Origin: Rhyzopertha dominica
Lineage: Eukaryota > Arthropoda > Insecta > Coleoptera > Bostrichidae
Assembly (NCBI GenBank): GCA_025024175.1
Contig: QCXZ01000001.1
Span: 36,140,942 to 36,204,941, forward strand
Length of the DNA: 64,000 bases
Reading direction: 5' to 3'
Position 1 is the first letter of the stretch. The number at the start of each line of letters is the position of its first letter. The translations under genes were made by a program, and so were the position numbers. Below the pieces are notes generated by a model. The model was not told where the DNA came from, made no database searches, and saw only the letters and a program-made list of their open reading frames with translations. This document shows, in pieces, positions 33,801 through 45,800 of the stretch.

Positions 33801-36800
33801 AGTATACGCTGATCCAGTTACCACGGAAGAAAACATAAAAGATCGCGGTCTTTGCTACTTTGGCTGATGTTCAAATTCGTCGAGCTACAGAAAGTAATGT
33901 TTTAAAAAGAATCAACAAATGCTTAAACTTGGATGAAAATGTATTCGAACACTTATTAGTGTGATACATTGGTTTATAAGTTAATGATTATTAGTTTATT
34001 TGTTTGTTGTTGTTTAGTACTGTTGTTTGATAAAGTTTCCGTTTGTTTTACAAAAATGTTAATAATAATAAATATTGTTAGTATTTTGTTTTCTTCGATG
34101 GTGTTGGAACTAAAACAGATGTTTTATTTGGTCTTGCTTTATTAGCCTTTGTCTTTGCATATGATACGCATTTGAAAATGTGTAAAGTAAATTGTCAAAA
34201 TGACAACGTTAATTATCAAATTAAATGATTGTTTATTTATTATTTAATAAATAATTATTTGACATTCCTTTCTTTTACTAGCAAATATTTTTATTTAATA
34301 ACTGATGGTAACAATTTATTAGAACACCTCAGTGTGAGATACCGACAGCATATCAAATTGCATCCGAAGCACTCTTGATGTTACATAAAATGTGATTTCA
34401 AATTTTTCACAGAAAATGTTAAATATCAAGAAATCTGTCACTTGTAGCCTCATCGCGTTTTATACAAACCTCAACTAAAATTTTCCCTACACTCAAAAAC
34501 CGGCATGAAAAAGGGGGGTTCCATTTAAATTTTTTGAGTTTTGGCCATATTTAGATATGTAACTTAGACGTCACCCTGTAATTGCTAAATACTCTATTTT
34601 TAAATTTTGATTGGACCAAGGTGTTTTTTGGACCTTTGTCATTAATATTATTGAGGCAGTTGTTTCGATTCTTATTTGTTTGCTGTATGGCAGGCATAAA
34701 ATGGTGGGAGCCTGTGGTTATCAAAATTTTATTAAAAACTTTTATTTCGGAAATTTTAACATTTAAGTATATACAGGGTCTGCCACCTAAAACTACCCAG
34801 GCTCGTATTTTCTTTGTTTTTTTTATGTACAACCTTAAGTTATATGTCAAATTGTAGGTCTTTTAGAACTCTTTAAAAATAGCATAGTGAGTGTCAAATT
34901 TTTTTTTTATCAGATTGTAATATTTTGCAAATGAAGTTAATTTTTGTAAATATTTTTTAACCTTACCCCGTATAATAAATATTGCTCCATAGCTGGATGC
35001 CGATTTTTGTCTTCTTCAATTTGTGTCAGTACCATATATCCGTAATTTTGACTCCATCTTAGTGAAAAACAAGAAAAACTAGTCGCCGCCATGTTCTGCT
35101 ATAGGGCTGTTTACAATTTTTTAAGTGTTAGTTTAGTAGCTTATTATGGTATAAATTATGCCCACATACCCATCGCTGCACACAAAACCCCAAAATTTTG
35201 AGTAACTGTTAAATAAATAAAGTACAAAGTTTATTCTAAAGAGAAAGAGGCTAGAAAACGGAACCCTGCGATGAGACTAGTTTGGTTTTCTACATCGCGC
35301 ACTAGCCTCGTCGCAGGGTTTCGTTTTCTAGCCTCTCTCTCGTTGTACTTGATTTATTTAAAAATTACTTAAAATTTTGGGGTTTTGTGTGCAGCGATGG
35401 GCATGTAGGCACAATTTGTACCGTAATAAGCTACTAAACTAACACTTAAAAATTCTGAACAACCATATTTAAAGAACATGGCGGCGACTAGTTTTTCTTG
35501 CTTTTCACTAAGAAGTAGTAAAAATTGTGCATACATTGTAATGACACAAATTGTAGAAGACAAAAGTCGGCATTCAACTATGAAGCAATATTTATTATAT
35601 GGGGTAAGGTTAAAAAATATTGACAAAAATTAACTTTAAATACAAAATATAATAATCTGCAAAAATTTTTTTTGGACACCCACTAAGCTATGTTTAAAGA
35701 ATTTAAAAAGACCTACAATTTAACATATAACTTAAGGTTGTACCTAAAAAAATAAAGAAAATACGAGCCTGAGGAGTTTTAGGTGGCGCACCCTGTATAT
35801 CACATGTTAAATAAGGTCGCACTAGAATTTTACGTAGAATCACTGAGAATCATTTTATGCTCTGAGGTAGAATACAAAATGCAAAAAAATTATATGATTC
35901 TATTTAAATTAAAATTAAATTAAATATAAATTTAAATTTAAAATGACAAATATAATAAAAATGTTGGTGCCTACTTCTGGTATAATCGGAAGTTATTTCA
36001 AGTTGCCATTATTTTCATTAAAAAGACCACATTCGAAAATTTATGCTGCAGAATTTCAGAATTCTACTGCGATCGCTTCCACATAAACGTCTAATAGGAA
36101 GTTGTCGTAACACACCCTGTATATATCTCACTTACCGTTTCAAACCTAGTGATCAGTTATGTGAAAATACACATTTATATTTTAAAGTGATTGATCATTG
36201 CTAGTGTATTATAATTTTTATCGCAGACTTTTGGATGAGTTCTTAAAATATATATATTTTTTTCAGGTCGGAGGGAATGGAAACGGGTTCAGAAAGTGAA
36301 GTAACAAACAACGACTTTCCACTACGAAAAACTGGTATAACATTATATGTTGCTTCGCTCTCAATAAACTGCCATATTAATTTTGTTTTCAGCATCTGAA
36401 CCTAACTTACTGAAAGTCCGTCTGAAACAGCGTGTCATGGAACGGCGATGCAGCCCGCTTAGTAAACGGCACCTCCCGCCGTCGCTCAAAAAGAAACTGC
36501 TTAGCTCGTGCTTACCCCCGAGTGAATCACCACCTCAGGAACCACCAAAGGAACTCAGCCCTCCGTGTGAATCAGAAGAATATCAGAGGCACGCCTTGTT
36601 CAGCAGCCCATCGATGCCGAACATTTCTCTGGCGGCTCACCACGTCCTGTCGCCCGAAATTTCAGAGGCGGCCGTCAGGGCTGCGTGCACTGCGAGATTG
36701 GGAATGCCGTTGACGGGGCAGATGCTACCCGGTACCTTACCATTTTATCCTTCGTTACCTGCCATAGAGGCAGAGCACGAGGAGACCCCTTTAGATACGA

Positions 36801-39800
36801 TAAGTGAATTGCAAGAGCCAATGCAGCCCAGAGGTGTCATCAGACCTTTGGGGAGGACACAGAGCTCTCCGTTGCCGTTGGGCCACCCGTTGCTGGAGGG
36901 GCCTCCGCCAGCCGCACCTCCCCCTCCACCACCAGAAGAACAGGAGCAGAGAGATCTTGAGATGCGGGCTAGCGAATCTAGAAGGTCAGTATTCGTGTTG
37001 ACTGATGAATTTTATAGTTTCTTGAGTAAAATGGGCCTTCAAGTGCAAAGGTGTTTGAAAATGCGTTCTGTGGATAACTAATGGGGTCCTTGCCCATATT
37101 TTTTTTATTGCAGAATATGAATCTACATAATAAAATAATAGACCCCTGTTTTTTTATTTTTACCAAATCACTCAGTTAAGGCTTAAAAAAGTAACAAAGT
37201 TTGAAATTTAAATCTGTGACGTCATGGTCCCCTGCACTTGATGGCTGGTTGCGACTGTGTTAATATTGCCAGCAGTGTGCCTTTCGGAATTTCAGAGCCA
37301 CCGTTGCCGATTTGTGAGTAATTTTTAAAACACGAGTATATAGCACTACTTATCGCAGAGCCATTGAATAACTGATATAGTAATTTTTGTTTTCAAATTT
37401 TAAAAAGAAAAATTACTTATACCTACATTAGTAGTTACATCTAAATTATATTTTACAAATCTTGTAAGTACTGGAAATCCCTTGTATTAACCAGTATTAT
37501 TGTTTTGCGGAATATAGCAGAAAATGAGGAATTTTAGAGGTAGTGTAGAGTAATTTCATATTGCGGTATCGGCAACGTTGTCCAGAGCATTCCAGAGTTG
37601 CGTACTTGTAATCTTCACATTCTCGCATTTTATTTAGGCAATGTCAACTTGTCCAGCATTGTTCCCCTTGCTCCATAACTGCACAATAACAATATCCGAA
37701 GATACAAAGAAAAATATAACCTCACCAACGAACAATTCTATATCGGCTCCTCACAAACTGTAAACAAGGCATTAGCACGAACACGTGTTTAACAAAATGT
37801 CAAAGGTGCAATGTTGCCACTGGCACATTTATTATTTAATTTATCATAAATAGTTGTTAAGTGTCCACACATTATGTTAGAACATTAAAAATTTCGTTGT
37901 TGAGCTTATCGTCTTCTTCTACGAACCAAGAATTTGTTAAATTTTGCACTGGTAGGTAAAAATAACACAAAATATTTTTTACCAGACAAGGAGTGGGTAC
38001 ATTAATAATGGACTCCCCTAGCGTAAATAAATTGATTCTACTTCATATCTAAGTTTTCCATATGATTTATTTGGTAATTCTATAATGTTTGCAACCTTCA
38101 GATTTAGATTCAAAATTGAAGTAGCTAATAATAAACTAAGAAAGTTTCGTTCTGCTAACCACTAGAACGAAGTTTTATCCGCTATTTAGCGGCAAAACCA
38201 CTAAGTTGGCAACACTTCAAACATGGAGTGGTAAAATGCCTCTTCCAGCATAATCCCCAATCTAAGTGGGGACGATGATGTAGCAAGCAAAATTTAAATT
38301 GTGAGGGAAACTTTTAAAGGTAAAAATAATACTCTAAATCATTGCAATATTTTTTTTACTGGTGGCACCATTATCCATTGGGTCTAGACAAAGCCTGACA
38401 TGTGATTTTCGATTGAGGGCAAGGACTCCATTGCTTAAACATATATTATGGGCATGATCAACTTCTGTAGTTGACATATCATATCTCCCATATGCATATT
38501 ATGTTGTATAAAAGTTTTGCAAATTTAATGCATGTATTGTGTTGGTAAAGCCATGATGCACTTTTTATCGGTCATAGTAAAGCAACAAAAGAAGATAGAA
38601 ATATGAAATCTTCACCAAAAGAAAGAAAAACCTAAATTTTCACAGTATGATGTGCAAGCGTGTCCGCACACAGATGATGATGCAACAAATGCCGCCATTG
38701 TTCTTGAGTTTCTGTATACATCTCACCAGCGGTGGATAGGCAGAGGTTCTGTCAAGCCATGTCCACCATGTTTCATGGATCTGATGCCCTTAAGTCCAGT
38801 TGCACAAATCGTGGTTAACCAGAGCCCCTGCTTAACCACACTTTGTGCACCGGGGCCTTAGATTTTTATTTCTGGGGTTATGTGAAGCAACATGTGCACA
38901 GTGAACACATCAACAGCATTAATCATTTAAAACAGAAAACCACATAATGTTGTTCACTCTAATTGAAAAAGTATAAATAACCCTAACCACAATATTAGAA
39001 ATTAAAATAATCTATATACGTATTTCAGCAGCTAAGCTAACTTTAAATACAGAATATGATAATGTGCAAAAAAATGTTTTGGACACCTACTAAGCTATCT
39101 TTAAAGAGTTTAAAATGACCTACAATTTGACATATAACTTAATGTTGTACCTAAAAAAATAAAGAAAATACAAACCTGAGGAGTTTTAGGTGGCGGACCC
39201 TCTATTTAGCAAAAATTGGAATAACAATAATAGCCGAATCACCTATGCAGATAACGTATACACAAAACTCAGTTACACACCTAAAATCTTTTAAACGATA
39301 ACTACAAAATACATGTAAACATACTATATCCAGTCTTTGTTTACCTTACAGACGCCATTTTTAAAGACACTTTGACAGTTCGTTGGAATGCCTAATTGAT
39401 CTTGCCTACAACTGAATTATATCGAAATCAGTTTTTGCAAAATTCTACACTGGTATCCACAAAATCTATCACCTATATAGCACACCATACTTTATTGTTG
39501 CCATGGCTTATTAAATGAGGTGAGAAGTGAGAGAAGATTAGTGAGGGAAATGGAAGAGGGAAGTAAAGGTAGATAATTCGACACTTTCAAAATGTTAAAA
39601 AGTCAGTCATGTTCACATTACATATGTGGTTGTAAACAAAAATATGTATTCAAAGTATTCATTAAACAGCACATATAGTGCACATTTTAGTATTGTGTGT
39701 GAAATTTTACATTCGATTTTATACATCTTGATCAGATTATGACAATGTGGTAAATAATGTCGGTTTTATTAGACTTCTTTTCGTCTGTTCATGTCAGCAC

Positions 39801-42800
39801 ATAGTGTTCCAAAGCGGTCACCCATCCAAATAGTAACCACACTCGACATTAACCTAACTTGGGTGACTGAACGAGAACCAATGTTTTACTTGCTATGGAC
39901 ATTCACAGATAATCTTAGAGGTTTGTTTCGTATATAAGAATTATCTGTTTAATTATTGGGATTATCAAAACAAAATAAACACAGATAAGGAAGTTGATGA
40001 TAGGTGGCATCACAGCCAAAATTTTGCTTGCTTTACATACTATTCTATAAAATAATAGTCAGCCTCCTTTGANAATAATTTGAGAGCATGCGAAGTCTCA
40101 ATAAACTACTTTCCCCTGAAGTATTTTTCTATATATTTTATGGATATGAAGTAATGCAAGAATCAACCTAAGATGGGACATGCTGTATCTAATAAAAAAA
40201 CACCAATAAAAATGNGAATAAAACAAGCTTGAATACACTTTTTCCAGCATACGGCCCTTATCAAGAGCCCTAAGCAGTCCCGTTGTTCATTTGGGTGCAC
40301 CAGATGGCCCGACATTATCAAGGAGGAGAGCTTCCTCGACACCCACTACTGGTCTAGCTTACGATAATCAAATGCTGAAGCACGCCTGCATATGCGGGAA
40401 CAATGGCGTTCATCCGGAGCACGCTGGCCGTCTCCAGAGCATATGGTCTCGCTTGTTAGAAACTGGCCTGGTGTCTCGGTGTGATCGTCTGCGACCACGA
40501 AAAGCATCCACNCAGGAACTGCAGACGTGCCACTCGGAGGCCCACGTTCTGCTTTACGGGACGAGTTCGCTCAATAGGCATAAAGTTGATATGAGTAAAC
40601 TGAACGCGATGCCGGTAACCGCGTTCGTACGTTTACCTTGTGGGGGAATTGGTGTCGATTCTGACACTACTTGGAATGAGCTGTATACAGCACCAGCCGC
40701 GAGGATGGCAGTAGGATGCACGGTATGTACAGAAATTTGTCTGTCGATAGTGGTAGTTTCATAAGCAATAAGACCCATGTCCCCCTTCAACACGCGCGTG
40801 GTAGAACATGAGAAGTATTTAAAATTTCAAGTAAATTATACAGGGTGAGTCAGTTTTTTGTAGACAAACTTTAACAGAAGATAGAACACATGTTTTGAAA
40901 AAGATAAGTTTTTATAAACATATGTCGTAGAAGGCTTTGTTTCTGAGATACAGGGTGTTGAAAATAATTTCTTTTTTCGAATTTGCAATATAACATATAA
41001 ACGAATGCTAAGATTTTTTTCATGTTTGGGGGTAATGCCTATTAATTAAACAACATAAAACAAGCGAAAAGAATGTTAAAAAATTTACAGTGGCAGAGTG
41101 GAGGGGGTGCTCAACTCCTTTCTTNAACAGAACCTCTACGCCAATGAGTATTTGTAAAAAAATCTGTTATTTTGCATTATCTACATACAGTTTAACAAAA
41201 ATAATGTCCCTTCTTTTGTTTCGAAAATCCTATGTTTCCAAGATATTAAATTGTTTTAAATATTTAGCCGATAATTGATAATGAATAAATTACATAATTC
41301 AGTACTACATCAAACACTAAAACATCAATAATAACTTGGAAACGCATAGGATTTTCAAAACAGAAAAAGGAACATTATTTTTTTTTTAACTATATGTAGA
41401 TGATGAAAATAAGTTTTTTTGTAAATAGTTATTGGCGTAGAAGTTCTGTTTGTGAAAGGGTCCTCCACTCTGCCACTTTCCCTTTTTCTGTTTTGAAAAT
41501 CCTCTGCGTTTTTGAGTTATTTTGATGTGTTAGTGTTTGATGTGGTACTAAATTAAGTAATTTATTTATTATCAATTGTCGGCTAAAAATTTAGAAAAAT
41601 TAATAACTCTGAAACGCACAGGATTTTCAATACAGAAGAAGGTACATTATTATTGTTAAACAATATACGAGCAACATACAGTATACAAACTACATACCTA
41701 TAAACACAATGGGCCTGTTTCATTTATTTTTTTTTATTTAAAAAAATTCAATTATGTGTTCAACTGTACCAGAAATTACTATTTTTATTTTTAGAATGTC
41801 ATTTTATACAGAAAAAACAATATTATATTTTTAAAGGCAGGAAAATATTACGTCTTTTCGTGCAAAACCTAACGGTGGCTACGCGAAATTCCAAAATCAA
41901 CACTGTCAGTTCTCCTGATTTCTCGGCAAACATCTATGGCATAATACGTTATAATGGCATTACATATGCCTCTAGCTCGAATTACTTTGCGCAAGATAAA
42001 CGAAATATACATATAATTGGGCTCCTAATATGTGTTTTTGTCCTATTATAATTGTCGTAAACTGTATTTTTGTGATAACTTGTTGGTTAAATATGGGTTG
42101 TACAAAGTGGCAATCGTGCTTTGCAATCGAATCAAACTGCAACACGTGCATCAATTTGTGACGCTGTCATGCATTGTTTGTTTTGGTTTGATTTGGTAGC
42201 TTTAATAGCTAACCACCATCGCTGATGCAATTGTAAATCCTCTGGGAATCTGATAAACAATTTATCAGGGCAGTTTACGCTATTATTGCCGCAATTTGGC
42301 ACAATGCACACTTTTTTTCGATGCATCTCAGAATCACAACATAAAAATAACAGCTACACTGCTTTGAAAAAACATCAAGAACTAACTAATTACACTTTTG
42401 ACTTGAATAACACCAAAATTATTGCTACAGAACCATATAAATGCAAAAGACAATTTTTGGAAATGATTCATATACAAAAAAACATTAGCACATGTGTAAA
42501 TGACAAGACAGACATATCAGGACTGAGTAATTCCTACAACATTATAATTTAGACACAAAAACACACATAAACACCATATCACACTCACAAACACTCATAT
42601 TTTAACGCTTGCTATTCAAATTTCTAGCGATGGAACAAACTTTAAGGTACATTTATATTAATATCAAAATTGTAAATGTCACATTCATTTAATGTCAATT
42701 TTCAATTATAATACAAAACGTTTAATATTATAAAAAGATCTAAATAAAAATGGAAATGTTATAAAAACACACAATTTAATATAATTATTGGGAGCCTAAA

Positions 42801-45800
42801 CCTACAAAAATAAACACGAGTAATGAAGAGAGCTTTTCACACGAGTGAAACACATTGTTTTTCTCTTAATAAATATAGTTACAAATAAAAAGTATTAGAT
42901 ATAAAGCATGCATTAAAAAATTACTTTTGTGAATAAGTATTTTCCATCTGGTATAAAAAAAATAAAATATAAAATGAGAAAAAATGAAAGAAGTAAGGAA
43001 AATATTCAAACTATAAAAATTAAAATAACATATAGGAGAAATTTTTAAACATAACAGAAATAAAAGTAAGAATTTAGGATGGCAATGCCATCTGTCAGTA
43101 TTACACTGACATGATGACAAAGCCACCTAGCTGCCTTAACGGGAACTACTTCCTAAAGGAAGTGACCTGTAACCTGACAAATTGGCATGCAACTGCATAC
43201 TTCAATTTGACAGCAGGCCCCCACGGCACTTTTTGCTGACGGGCAAGAACCAACATACATTAAAATGCATGTCTATGCTGTGCTGTCTACACCTCAACCA
43301 ACTGCAGATAGTACTATTTCGCTGTCATTACAGCTCATCAGTGCAGTTTAGGTCTAATGTAGACAACACGGCATAGAACTGGTTTTGCTTATATACCAAA
43401 GCAATGGTATGATGAAAGTAAGAATTTAGGATGGCAATGCCATCTGTCAGTATTACACTGACATGATGACAAAGCCACCTAGCTGCCTTAACGGGAACTA
43501 CTTCCTAAAGGAAGTGACCTGTAACCTGACAAATTGGCATGCAACTGCATACTTCAATTTGACAGCAGGCCCCCACGGCACTTTTTGCTGACGGGCAAGA
43601 ACCAACATACATTAAAATGCATGTCTATGCTGTGCTGTCTACACCTCAACCAACTGCAGATAGTACTATTTCGCTGTCATTACAGCTCATCAGTGCAGTT
43701 TAGGTCTAATGTAGACAACACGGCATAGAACTGGTTTTGCTTATATACCAAAGCAATGGTATGATGAAAGTAAGAATTTAGGATGGCAATGCCATCTGTC
43801 AGTATTACACTGACATGATGACAAAGCCACCTAGCTGCCTTAACGGGAACTACTTCCTAAAGGAAGTGACCTGTAACCTGACAAATTGGCATGCAACTGC
43901 ATACTTCAATTTGACAGCAGGCCCCCACGGCACTTTTTGCTGACGGGCAAGAACCAACATACATTAAAATGCATGTCTATGCTGTGCTGTCTACACCTCA
44001 ACCAACTGCAGATAGTACTATTTCGCTGTCATTACAGCTCATCAGTGCAGTTTAGGTCTAATGTAGACAACACTTTCATCATACCATTGCTTTGGTATAT
44101 AAGCAAAACCAGTTCTATGCCGTGTTGTCTACATTAGACCTAAACTGCACTGATGAGCTGTAATGACAGCGAAATAGTACTATCTGCAGTTGGTTGAGGT
44201 GTAGACAGCACAGCATAGACATGCATTTTAATGTATGTTGGTTCTTGCCCGTCAGCAAAAAGTGCCGTGGGGGCCTGCTGTCAAATTGAAGTATGCAGTT
44301 GCATGCCAATTTGTCAGGTTACAGGTCACTTCCTTTAGGAAGTAGTTCCCGTTAAGGCAGCTAGGTGGCTTTGTCATCATGTCAGTGTAATACTGACAGA
44401 TGGCATTGCCATCCTAAATTCTTACTTTCATCATACCATTGCTTTGGTATATAAGCAAAACCAGTTCTATGCCGTGTTGTCTACATTAGACCTAAACTGC
44501 ACTGATGAGCTGTAATGACAGCGAAATAGTACTATCTGCAGTTGGTTGAGGTGTAGACAGCACAGCATAGACATGCATTTTAATGTATGTTGGTTCTTGC
44601 CCGTCAGCAAAAAGTGCCGTGGGGGCCTGCTGTCAAATTGAAGTATGCAGTTGCATGCCAATTTGTCAGGTTACAGGTCACTTCCTTTAGGAAGTAGTTC
44701 CCGTTAAGGCAGCTAGGTGGCTTTGTCATCATGTCAGTGTAATACTGACAGATGGCATTGCCATCCTAAATTCTTACTTTCATCATACCATTGCTTTGGT
44801 ATATAAGCAAAACCAGTTCTATGCCGTGTTGTCTACATTAGACCTAAACTGCACTGATGAGCTGTAATGACAGCGAAATAGTACTATCTGCAGTTGGTTG
44901 AGGTGTAGACAGCACAGCATAGACATGCATTTTAATGTATGTTGGTTCTTGCCCGTCAGCAAAAAGTGCCGTGGGGCCTGCTGTCAAATTGAAGTATGCA
45001 GTTGCATGCCAATTTGTCAGGTTACAGGTCACTTCCTTTAGGAAGTAGTTCCCGTTAAGGCAGCTAGGTGGCTTTGTCATCATGTCAGTGTAATACTGAC
45101 AGATGGCATTGCCATCCTAAATTCTTACTTTCATCGTACCATTGCTTTGGTATATAAGCAAAACCAGTTCTATGCCGTGTTGTCTACATTAGACCTAAAC
45201 TGCACTGATGAGCTGTAATGACAGCGAAATAGTACTATCTGCAGTTGGTTGAGGTGTAGACAGCACAGCATAGACATGCATTTTAATAACAGAAATAAGT
45301 TGTAAAGAAGTGAGAAGCACGCAAACATGTAGAGGCTTCCCAATGAGCTGTTTTTTTTTGTAATAGACCGTGCATTTTTTTTTATTTGAAAGTTTAGGGT
45401 GTGTTTGCATGCTAAGCTTGTTTAGGAATTTAAAAAAATCCTTGCAGGCCAAAATGTTAAAGTATGATACGTTGATTATCTTAATTTACAACTGTACAGT
45501 TGGATCAAGTTGAGTAAAGCTACATTACTTACTATTGTGACATCTGCACTAGCGTTATCACTACTTACAAACAATTTAATTGGTGCACTATTCTGTGTAT
45601 TAATTAATTTGAGATGTTTTTTTAAATTGCAGGTTGACCTAGCATTTCGCACTTGGACAGGTGACATTCGAAATGGTTTCGCCATAGTGCGTCCCCCAGG
45701 ACATCACGCTGAACCACAGCAGGCGATGGGTTTTTGCTTTTTTAACTCGGTTGCCATAGCAGCCAGACTTCTACAGCGTGAACATAGAGTACATAAGATC

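Noticed and set aside
36432..37001. Arg-rich plus-strand frames overlapping HDAC4 exon 3
   Set aside because: Alternate frames of the same coding exon; the HDAC4 frame is supported by motifs and splice phase.
43182..45083. Repeated 64-83 codon frames ([16 protein letters not shown]...)
   Set aside because: They are the same frame in each copy of the 352-bp repeat. There is no known motif and no splice context, so they are by-products of the repeat.
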